From assembly GCA_024640485.1 (NCBI GenBank), contig JAHEEY010000331.1:1-5575 (forward strand): a stretch of 5,575 nt of DNA. The letters are read 5' to 3'. The stretch is from Chloroflexota bacterium (GTDB lineage Bacteria; Chloroflexota; Anaerolineae; Promineifilales; Promineifilaceae). Below, piece by piece: positions 1 through 5,165 of the stretch. The position numbers were made by a program, and so were the translations under genes. How positions within the stretch are numbered: the first letter of the stretch is position 1; every line of letters begins with the position of its first letter. A model generated the notes under the pieces. The model ran no database searches and had not been told where the DNA came from. It saw nothing but the letters and a program-made list of their open reading frames with translations.

Positions 1-755
1 ATATCATGCTCCGTCCGCAGGATCTCGGTGATCTGCTCCACGGCGTCGTCGGCCTGCTCCGGGCTGGCGGATTGGGCGGTGATAGAGCTGACCGCCTTCT
101 GGCCGTCACGGGTGCGGTTGGAGAACAGCCGGCTCTGGGCGGTGGACAGCGGGATGAAGACGGTGCCGTCGTTGTTGTTGAAACCGCCGCCCGATGCCGC
201 CAGCACCCCCACCACCTCATACCCCACGCCGTTGATCTTGATCGTCTGCCCCACGGCGTACTCATCGGGGAATAGATCCCCGGCGGCGCCGCTGCCCAGC
301 ACCGCTACCCGGGCCCGGATGTCGTAATCATCCTGGGTCAGACCGTCTCCTCCCTCGAAGTCGGTCATGTTGTAGATCTCCAGGTAGTTGGGGGTTATCC
401 CGGTGATATTGCTGTTGACCGACCGCCCGCTGCTGACCACCAGCTGGTTGCCCTGTACCGAGGCGGCGGTGCCGCTCACCGCCGGCGCCCGCGACGGATC
501 GTTCAGCAGCTCCCAGTCGGAGAGGCTCAGCGCCGGGTAGCCGTCGCTGTTCTCGAAGTCGGTGGAGATCACGATTAAATTGGTGCCGATGGCGGTGATC
601 TCACCGGTGATCGATTCGCTGACCCCGTTGCCGATGGAGAGCAGGGCGATGACCGCCCCCACGCCGATGATCACCCCCAGCATGGTCAGGATGGAGCGCA
701 GCTTGTTGGCCATCAGGCTGTCGAGGGCGGTGAAAAAGCTTTCCGAAATGTTCAT
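1..755 (-). CDS. MacB/YknZ-type ABC transporter permease, N-terminal part (3' end outside window)
   Basis: Only the first 251 residues are present; the frame is open to the window edge. The N-terminus has the MacB/FtsX-type signature: a short amphipathic start, then ANKLRSILTMLGVIIGVGAV (about residues 16-35) leading into a first membrane helix at about 22-42, followed by SIGNGVSESI and IGTNLIVIS. Residues of about 50-250 form the extracytoplasmic MacB-type periplasmic core domain, with ARVAVLGSGAAGDLF (148-162), VGQTIKINGVGYEVVGVL (168-185) and DGTVFIPLSTAQ (196-207). In the family, three more C-terminal helices with the FtsX domain would follow; these are missing here only because the window ends. 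The start at 755 is preceded by AAGGA (766-762) with 6-nt spacing. It lies 27 nt after the ATPase gene, as expected for an operon in which the two make one transporter. MacB-family permeases do not pump across the bilayer directly but couple cytoplasmic ATP hydrolysis to extracytoplasmic movement (family knowledge). The substrate is unknown. Confidence 0.95.
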   Translation of the reverse strand, partial: MNISESFFTALDSLMANKLRSILTMLGVIIGVGAVIALLSIGNGVSESITGEITAIGTNLIVISTDFENSDGYPALSLSDWELLNDPSRAPAVSGTAASVQGNQLVVSSGRSVNSNITGITPNYLEIYNMTDFEGGDGLTQDDYDIRARVAVLGSGAAGDLFPDEYAVGQTIKINGVGYEVVGVLAASGGGFNNNDGTVFIPLSTAQSRLFSNRTRDGQKAVSSITAQSASPEQADDAVEQITEILRTEHD

Positions 756-782
756 AATGTGTCCTTGGTTTGGCGGCCGCCG

Positions 783-1445
783 CTAATCGGTGATCAGCCC
801 GTCCCGGATCCAGATGATCCGCCGGGCCCGTTCGGCGATCTCGGGATCATGGGTGATCATGATCACCGTGATCCCCTGCTGGTTCAGCTCCTGGAACAGG
901 TCCAGGATTTCGGCGCCGGTCTGGGTGTCCAGGGCGCCGGTGGGTTCGTCGGCCAGGATGATGTTAGGCCCCACAGAGAGCGCCCGGGCGATAGCCACCC
1001 GCTGCTGCTGCCCGCCGGACAGCTCGTCCGGTTTGTGGTCGATGCGGTCGCCGATGCCCACCCGGATCAACGCCTGATTGGCCTGTCCTAACCGCTCCGA
1101 CCGGCCCACGCCGGCATACATCAGCGGCAGCGAGACCTGCTTCAACGCCGTGGTCCTGGGCAGCAGGTTGAACTGCTGGAAGACAAAGCCGATCCGCTTA
1201 TTGCGCACCCGGGCCTGCTCGTCGTCGCTCATCTGGCTGACGTCGACGCCGTCCAGGGTGTAGCTGCCGCTGCTGGGCACATCCAGGCAGCCCAGCACAT
1301 TCATCAAGGTGCTCTTGCCGGAGCCGGAGGGGCCCATGATAGCCACAAATTCCCCCGCTTCGATGTCCAGGTCAATCCCCCGCAGGGCGTGGACTTCCTG
1401 GGTACCCATCTCATACGATTTGGTGATATTTCTCATTCGAATCAT
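783..1445 (-). CDS. ABC transporter ATP-binding protein, MacB/LolD/YknY type
   Basis: This is a complete 220-residue nucleotide-binding subunit, the usual length for stand-alone LolD/YknY-type ATPases. All motifs are intact: Walker A GPSGSGKST (38-46), Q-loop FVFQQF (87-92), signature LSGGQ (142-146), Walker B IILADEP (162-168), D-loop GALD (170-173) and switch histidine H199 in ITHD. The stretch FQQFNLLPRTTA is characteristic of the MacB/LolD subfamily. It should act as a cytoplasmic dimer on the permease encoded just downstream (gap 27 nt), using ATP to drive the adaptor-permease complex. The ATG at 1445 is preferred: AAGGA (1461-1457) lies 11 nt upstream, while the internal ATG three codons later would leave the site about 20 nt away. 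The stop is TAG at 785-783. Nothing suggests decay. The subfamily is certain from motifs; the substrate is not inferable. Confidence 0.97.
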   Translation of the reverse strand: MIRMRNITKSYEMGTQEVHALRGIDLDIEAGEFVAIMGPSGSGKSTLMNVLGCLDVPSSGSYTLDGVDVSQMSDDEQARVRNKRIGFVFQQFNLLPRTTALKQVSLPLMYAGVGRSERLGQANQALIRVGIGDRIDHKPDELSGGQQQRVAIARALSVGPNIILADEPTGALDTQTGAEILDLFQELNQQGITVIMITHDPEIAERARRIIWIRDGLITD

Positions 1446-1456
1446 GTTGATCTCGT

Positions 1457-1461
1457 TCCTT
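1457..1461 (-). promoter_or_regulatory. Ribosome binding site of the ABC ATPase gene
   Basis: AAGGA on the minus strand lies 11 nt before the ATG at 1445 and favours that start over the ATG three codons downstream. Immediately upstream is a GC-rich imperfect inverted repeat (1462-1480, arms built on GCCGGC with one mismatch) that could fold right against the site. The pairing does not include the AAGGA itself. Confidence 0.5.
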
Positions 1462-1515
1462 GGGGCCGGCTGCCGGCGCCCGTCAACCGCTCACTGTGAC
1501 CGCTGCTGGTCGCTC

Positions 1516-1583
1516 GCTTATCTATAAGGGCCCTCAGTCCAAAGGGACCCCTTATCCGAAGGGCCCCCTTATCCAAAGGGCCC
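1516..1583 (-). repeat. Degenerate 17-bp tandem repeat spanning the stop codon of the second adaptor gene
   Basis: Read on the minus strand, unit 1 (1583-1567) is GGGCCCTTTGGATAAGG and unit 2 (1566-1550) is the same with one change (TTC for TTT). Unit 3 (1549-1533) matches at 12 of 17 positions. Unit 4 (about 1533-1516) matches with a one-base insertion. Unit 1 contains the last codons and TAA stop of the upstream adaptor gene (Gly-Pro-Phe-Gly-stop), so the array looks like a duplication of a gene end. The GGGCCC cores and the AAGGG/CCCTT arms can pair within and between units; for example CCCTT (1580-1576) pairs with AAGGG (1570-1566) across a 5-nt loop that includes part of the stop codon. 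The rest of the 123-bp intercistronic gap (1446-1515) holds a small dyad at 1491-1499, a GC-rich inverted repeat at 1462-1480 and the ATPase ribosome binding site. I see no gene in it. Confidence 0.85.
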
Positions 1584-3254
1584 ACCACCTTGCGGCGGGC
1601 CGTCTTGTCCGGGCCGTCCAAAGCGCATCAGCGGCGGCAGGTTGCCTACCAGGATTTCATCCCCGGCGTTCAGGCCGCTGATGATCTGGGTGAAGCTGCC
1701 GTCCCGCAGGCCGATAGTCACCGGGGTTTCGGTGAAGCTGATCTGGTTGTCGCCGTCCCGGCTGACCAGATTGACGCTGTAAGTGCCGTTTTCCCGATCG
1801 GCGATGATCGCCGCGTTGGCCAGCAGCAGCACCCCGTCTTTCTGGGAGGTGATCAGGTCGGCGTTGGCGGTCATCCCCGCCAGCACCGGCAGATCCGTTT
1901 CCGGCAGGGTCAGATACAGCTCGAAGGTGACCAGGGCGCTGTTGTCGGCTACCGCCGCCGGGGCGATAGCGCCTACTTCACTGTCCAGCGCTGCATCGGG
2001 CCACGTTTCCAGGGTGATGGTCGCCGGCTGACCCGGGGCCAGATCGGCCAGATCGATTTCATCCACCAGCAGTTTCACCTGCAGGCTGTGGTCATCGACG
2101 ATCTCCATCAGCGGGCCGCCGGCCTGTTCCCCTTGCTGCGCATAGACCGCGGTGATCACCCCGTCAAATGGGGCGGTCAGAGTGGCCTGCGCCAGCCGTA
2201 TCTCCGCCTGGGCCAGGGCGATAGTCGCCTGCTCCACCGCGATTTCGGCCATCTCCAGCTGCGTCTGCGACGGCCCGCGGGTCAGCCGGTCCAAATTAGC
2301 CTGCGCCTGGGCCAGAGAGGATCTGGCGGCGGCGATCTGCGCCTCGGAGGCCGGGCTGGTCAGGTTGTCCAGCTGGATCTGGGCGATCTGTAGCTGCACG
2401 TTGGCGCTGGTCACCCCGGCGCGGGCGGCGGCGATGCTGTCGCCGTCTCCATTGACCACGGTATCCAGCGCCGATTGGGCCGCTTCCAGCCGGCTGTTGG
2501 CCTGCAGGGCGCCCGCCCGGGCCATCTCTTCCATCGAGGCCAGCCTGTCGGCGGAGAGGAAGCCGCCCGGTTCGGTCACCAGGATGCTGCTGTGCTGCTG
2601 GGCCGCTTCTGTGGCCGCCGTCTGGGCCATCTGCAGCTCCAATTGGGCCGCCTGCAGCTCGGCGTCGCTGGGGCCGGCGGCCAGTCGGTTCAGCCGCGAG
2701 GCGGCCGAGGACGCGTCCGCCTGCGCCGCTCTGACGTCCGCTTCAGCGGCAGCGATCTCTTCCTGGCTGGCGCCGGACAGAATGCTGTCCAGGGCCGCCT
2801 GGGCGCTGGCCACCGACGCTTCCGCCGCGGCCAATTCCGCCGCCGAGGGGGGCGCCTGGGCGCTTTCCAGATTGCTCTGTTGGATTATCAAGCTCTGCTG
2901 GGCCGAAGCCGCGCTGCGGGCCAGTTGGGCCGAATCCAGCTGCAGCAGCGGCTCGCCGGCGGCGACATGGTCCCCTACGGAGACATAGACCGCCGTGATG
3001 GTGCCGCTGCCGGCGGCGGTCAGCCGGGCCTCCCGCTGGGCCACCACCTGGCCGCTGGCCGAAGCGCTGGCGGAGAGGTCGCCGATGAAGGCGGTGACGA
3101 TATCGCCGGTGCCGGCCGATTCAAACTCCGCCCGCATCGCCTGCCCTCGCTGGAAAATCGTATAGCCGCCGGCGGCGCATAAGGCCACGATGACCAGGGC
3201 AGAGCCGATGATCCAGCGCCTCTTGTTTCCCTTCTTCTCTTGATTCTTACTCAT
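1569..3254 (-). CDS. HlyD/MacA/YknX-family efflux adaptor (membrane fusion protein), second of two
   Basis: This is a 561-residue adaptor subunit expected to link the ABC permease to the outer side of the membrane. In order: a basic cytoplasmic start (KKGNKRR), one membrane anchor (about 14-34), a first lipoyl-like half (about 82-107, GTITAVYVSVGDHVAAGEPLLQLD), a long Ala/Gln-rich helical hairpin (about 110-357) and a second lipoyl-like half (about 358-387, TAPFDGVITAVYAQQGEQAG). A beta-barrel domain follows (about 390-470, with VDEIDL and ITLETWPD), then a membrane-proximal domain (about 471-540) and a Gly/Pro-rich tail ending GGGPFG. The hairpin carries turn motifs (PPS, GAS, GPS, GDGDS, PAS, GPS) placed symmetrically around a PGG tip at residue 231. 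The ATG at 3254 is chosen because GGAG lies 6 nt upstream; a GTG at 3284 in frame lies inside a hairpin and lacks such a site. It is a clear paralogue of the adaptor encoded just upstream. It is longer than E. coli MacA (371 aa), mainly in the hairpin. The membrane anchor shows no proper lipobox. Confidence 0.95.
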   Translation of the reverse strand: MSKNQEKKGNKRRWIIGSALVIVALCAAGGYTIFQRGQAMRAEFESAGTGDIVTAFIGDLSASASASGQVVAQREARLTAAGSGTITAVYVSVGDHVAAGEPLLQLDSAQLARSAASAQQSLIIQQSNLESAQAPPSAAELAAAEASVASAQAALDSILSGASQEEIAAAEADVRAAQADASSAASRLNRLAAGPSDAELQAAQLELQMAQTAATEAAQQHSSILVTEPGGFLSADRLASMEEMARAGALQANSRLEAAQSALDTVVNGDGDSIAAARAGVTSANVQLQIAQIQLDNLTSPASEAQIAAARSSLAQAQANLDRLTRGPSQTQLEMAEIAVEQATIALAQAEIRLAQATLTAPFDGVITAVYAQQGEQAGGPLMEIVDDHSLQVKLLVDEIDLADLAPGQPATITLETWPDAALDSEVGAIAPAAVADNSALVTFELYLTLPETDLPVLAGMTANADLITSQKDGVLLLANAAIIADRENGTYSVNLVSRDGDNQISFTETPVTIGLRDGSFTQIISGLNAGDEILVGNLPPLMRFGRPGQDGPPQGGGPFG

Positions 3255-3260
3255 CTCATA

Positions 3261-3264
3261 CTCC
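3261..3264 (-). promoter_or_regulatory. Ribosome binding site that decides the start of the second adaptor
   Basis: GGAG on the minus strand sits 6 nt before the ATG at 3254. An in-frame GTG at 3284 would add ten residues with no hydrophobic or basic character, and it falls in the loop-proximal part of the upstream hairpin. The ATG is therefore the better start. Confidence 0.75.
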
Positions 3265-3271
3265 GGTATCG

Positions 3272-3297
3272 GCGTGCCAGCCACACGGCCGGCACGC
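3272..3297 (-). other. Intercistronic hairpin between the two adaptor genes
   Basis: On the minus strand GCGTGCCGGCC (3297-3287) can pair with GGCTGGCACGC (3282-3272) around a GTGT loop: an 11-bp stem with one G-U wobble. It lies 31 nt after the stop of the first adaptor gene and 7 nt before the ribosome binding site of the second. No T-run follows, so it is not a classical intrinsic terminator. Such structures between co-transcribed genes often act in mRNA processing or in setting relative expression; that role is inference here. Confidence 0.7.
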
Positions 3298-3328
3298 TGC
3301 TGATTGCTTTCAAACCTCTGCGGGTGGG

Positions 3329-4918
3329 CTACTGGCCCATGCCGCCGCCAAAGGGGCCGCCGTCACCTTCGTTGCCAAAGGTCATCACCGGGGCGCCGTT
3401 GCTGACCAGCAGTTCATCCCCTTCGTTTAGCCCGCCGGTGACTTCCGTATACTGTCCGGTGCGCAGTCCCACGCTGATGGGGAGTTCAGTCACCTGCTCC
3501 CCTTGAACCAGCTCTACACTGTAGCTGCCGGCGGTACGGTCGATCCGGATTGCCTTGCTGGCCACCAGCAGCACCCCTTGTTTAGCGGAGGTGATCAGGC
3601 TGGCGTTGGCGCTCATGCCGATCTTCACCCCCACCTCAGCCGGGGCCATGGACAGGTACACATCGTAGCTGACCAGCCCGGTGGCCGGGTTGATGTTCGC
3701 CTGGGGTCCGATCTCCCGCACTTCGCCGTCGATGATCAGGTCGGGCCACGTTTCCAGGGTGATCGCCACCGGCTGCCCTTTGGCGATCTGGCCGATGTCG
3801 ATCTCATCCACCGCCAGCAGCAGTTCCAGGCTGTTGAGGTCTGCCAGCTCCACCAATACCCCGCTGGCGTACTCGCCGGGGGCCGCATTCACCGCCGTGA
3901 CCACCCCGTCGATAGGGGCGGTGACGGTGGCGCCGTCCAGCCGCTCCTGAGCGTCAGCCAGGGCGATCTCCGCCTGGGCCAGCTCCGCTGCCGCCGAAGC
4001 CAGCGCCTGGGCGGTGGGCCCTTCCTGCAGCGATGCCAATGAGGAATTCGCCTGGGCCAGCTGCACCCGTCCGTTGGCGATCTCAGTCGCCGAGGCCCCA
4101 TTCCGCAGCCTGGCTAAATCCGCCTGGCTCCCTTCCAGCCGCGCCTGAGCCGAGATCAATGATCCTCGGGCGGAGCTGCTGTCCGGCCCCGCCAGCAGAT
4201 CCTCGTAGGCCGCCTGGGCGTTGGCGACCGTCTGGATCGCCTGCCGCAGCGCCAAATCGTTCGCCTGGTTGGGCGACGCTTCGTTGGTCTCCCGGATACG
4301 CTCCAGAGAGCCCTGGGCCGAGAGCAGCGATGCTTCCGCCGCCAATATCTGGGAGTCGGCGATGCTCCCTTGGGCCCGGTTCAGCTCCGCCGAAGCCGAG
4401 GCCACCCCCGCTTCAGCCGCCGCCACGCTGGCTTCTGAGAGGCTGATCTGGGCTGCCGAGGGGCCGTCCAGCAGATCGTCCAGGTTGGCCTGGGCGCTGG
4501 CTACCGCCGCCTGGGCCGCGGCGATATCGGCCGCTTCCGGGCTGGCCGATAGGCTGTCCAGATTGGCCTGTCGCAGCCGCACCGTCAGGGCGGCGCTTTC
4601 TACTGCCAACCCCAATTCGGCGCTGTCCAGCTGTAATAGCGGGTCGCCGGCTGATACCTGGTCGCCCACGGACGCCAGGACCGCGGTCACCCGTCCAGGG
4701 CTGGCGGCTGAAACCGCCGCCGTCTGCCGCGCCTGGATCGTGCCGGAAGCGGTCGCCTCCGCCGCCAGATCGCCGATGAATGCCGTCACCGTTTCCTGCG
4801 CCGGCTGGCTGCTGTCAGCCGCCTGCTGCCGGCGGCTGCTGACCAGCAGCGCCGCCGCTCCCAGCAGCAGCGCCACCAGCGCCGCCGCCAGGAACTTCTT
4901 GCTCTTGAACTTACCCAT
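3329..4918 (-). CDS. HlyD/MacA/YknX-family efflux adaptor (membrane fusion protein), first of two
   Basis: This is a 529-residue adaptor and the first gene of the transporter operon. It has a basic N-terminus (KFKSKK), one membrane anchor at about 9-27 and a first lipoyl-like half at about 74-98 (GRVTAVLASVGDQVSAGDPLLQLD). An Ala-rich helical hairpin spans about 99-329, with a second lipoyl-like half at about 332-362 (TAPIDGVVTAVNAAPGEYASG), a beta-barrel at about 364-441 (VDEIDI, ITLETWPD), a membrane-proximal domain and a Gly-rich tail (GGPFGGGMGQ). Turn motifs in the hairpin (SPE, GPS, GS, GPD, GAS, GPT) mirror each other around residue 213-214 in TNEASPN. It shares VTAFIGDL, VDEID and ITLETWPD with the neighbouring adaptor, so the two arose by duplication, but the hairpins have diverged. 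The ATG at 4918 is preferred: AGGGAG lies 7 nt upstream and the membrane anchor follows at once. The GTG at 5050 would add 44 residues of unlike composition. In monoderm bacteria such adaptors (YknX) work without a TolC partner; whether that applies here depends on the host. Confidence 0.95.
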   Translation of the reverse strand: MGKFKSKKFLAAALVALLLGAAALLVSSRRQQAADSSQPAQETVTAFIGDLAAEATASGTIQARQTAAVSAASPGRVTAVLASVGDQVSAGDPLLQLDSAELGLAVESAALTVRLRQANLDSLSASPEAADIAAAQAAVASAQANLDDLLDGPSAAQISLSEASVAAAEAGVASASAELNRAQGSIADSQILAAEASLLSAQGSLERIRETNEASPNQANDLALRQAIQTVANAQAAYEDLLAGPDSSSARGSLISAQARLEGSQADLARLRNGASATEIANGRVQLAQANSSLASLQEGPTAQALASAAAELAQAEIALADAQERLDGATVTAPIDGVVTAVNAAPGEYASGVLVELADLNSLELLLAVDEIDIGQIAKGQPVAITLETWPDLIIDGEVREIGPQANINPATGLVSYDVYLSMAPAEVGVKIGMSANASLITSAKQGVLLVASKAIRIDRTAGSYSVELVQGEQVTELPISVGLRTGQYTEVTGGLNEGDELLVSNGAPVMTFGNEGDGGPFGGGMGQ

Positions 4919-4925
4919 ACTCAAA

Positions 4926-4931
4926 CTCCCT
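4926..4931 (-). promoter_or_regulatory. Ribosome binding site that decides the start of the first adaptor
   Basis: AGGGAG on the minus strand lies 7 nt before the ATG at 4918. It is the strongest such site near the gene and supports this start over the distant GTG at 5050, so the 247-bp upstream region is left as noncoding control sequence. Confidence 0.8.
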
Positions 4932-5057
4932 GCGATTGCCGCCTTTGGCCAGCTCCTGCCGGCTGACGGCTCAGAAATTCCGCTTGTTGAAAAGGTTGTT
5001 TTGGTGGACCCATGCCCTGCCGGCGCAAGCCAGCACGCATCGATCCGCACCCTGGAG

Positions 5058-5063
5058 ATTCTA
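5058..5063 (-). promoter_or_regulatory. Possible -10 box of the transporter operon
   Basis: TAGAAT on the minus strand matches the TATAAT consensus at five of six positions and lies 8 nt downstream of the 21-bp palindrome. At 17-nt spacing the -35 position would be AGGATT, inside the palindrome, which is a poor match to TTGACA. A weak -35 covered by a dyad would suit an activated or repressed promoter, but the call is tentative. The rest of 4919-5165 shows no gene that I can support. Confidence 0.25.
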
Positions 5064-5071
5064 GCGGGGGA

Positions 5072-5092
5072 TTCTGCAGGAATCCTGCAGAA
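5072..5092. promoter_or_regulatory. Perfect 21-bp palindrome, candidate operator
   Basis: The arms TTCTGCAGGA and TCCTGCAGAA are exact reverse complements around a single central base. The core hexamer CTGCAG occurs in each arm with an 11-bp start-to-start distance, about one helical turn, as expected for a dimeric regulator reading one DNA face. It is in the only sizeable intergenic region, about 155-175 bp upstream of the first adaptor's start and next to a -10-like box. A TetR-like or other dimeric repressor site is plausible; no regulator gene is in the window. A one-base centre makes an RNA hairpin less natural than a DNA-binding site. Confidence 0.5.
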
Positions 5093-5127
5093 AGTTCAGC
5101 AGTATGGTGCAGTTTGGGGCTGACCTC

Positions 5128-5158
5128 GAGGGGCTGCCGCTGAAATGGGCAGCCCCTC
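5128..5158 (-). terminator. Terminator-like hairpin after the nuclease gene (no T-run)
   Basis: The arms GAGGGGCTGCC and GGCAGCCCCTC are perfect complements (11 bp, GC-rich) around a 9-nt loop. The hairpin starts 7 nt after the stop codon of the nuclease gene and so is placed like a terminator, separating it from the transporter operon. On the minus strand it is followed by GAGGTCAGCC rather than a T-run, so it may be a non-canonical terminator or a 3'-end stabiliser. Confidence 0.55.
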
Positions 5159-5165
5159 TCATGGA

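Noticed and set aside
1491..1499. Short dyad TCACTGTGA as a CRP-type site
   Set aside because: It is only 9 bp, lacks the spacing of a CRP site and lies inside an operon; chance is a sufficient explanation.
1516..1583. CRISPR-like array
   Set aside because: The units are directly adjacent 17-mers without spacers and start inside a gene's last codons, so this is a tandem duplication.
2152..2988. Long plus-strand open frame (278 codons) opposite the second adaptor
   Set aside because: It is antisense to an Ala/Gln-rich coiled coil, whose codons give an open, Ala/Ser/Cys-rich antisense frame. It has no recognisable domain, and the minus-strand frame has a complete conserved domain order.
3177..3179. 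Cysteine in the membrane anchor of the second adaptor as a lipoprotein site
   Set aside because: The residues before it are V-A-L, with Leu at -1 where a lipobox needs Gly, Ala or Ser; a plain membrane anchor fits better.
4919..5050. N-terminal extension of the first adaptor from a GTG at 5050
   Set aside because: The extension is unlike the family, would place the membrane anchor more than 50 residues in, and lacks a ribosome binding site as good as that before the ATG at 4918.
4221..5123. Plus-strand open frame of 300 codons opposite the first adaptor and its upstream region
   Set aside because: Same antisense effect of Ala-rich codons; no motif, and it runs through the intergenic hairpins and the palindrome.
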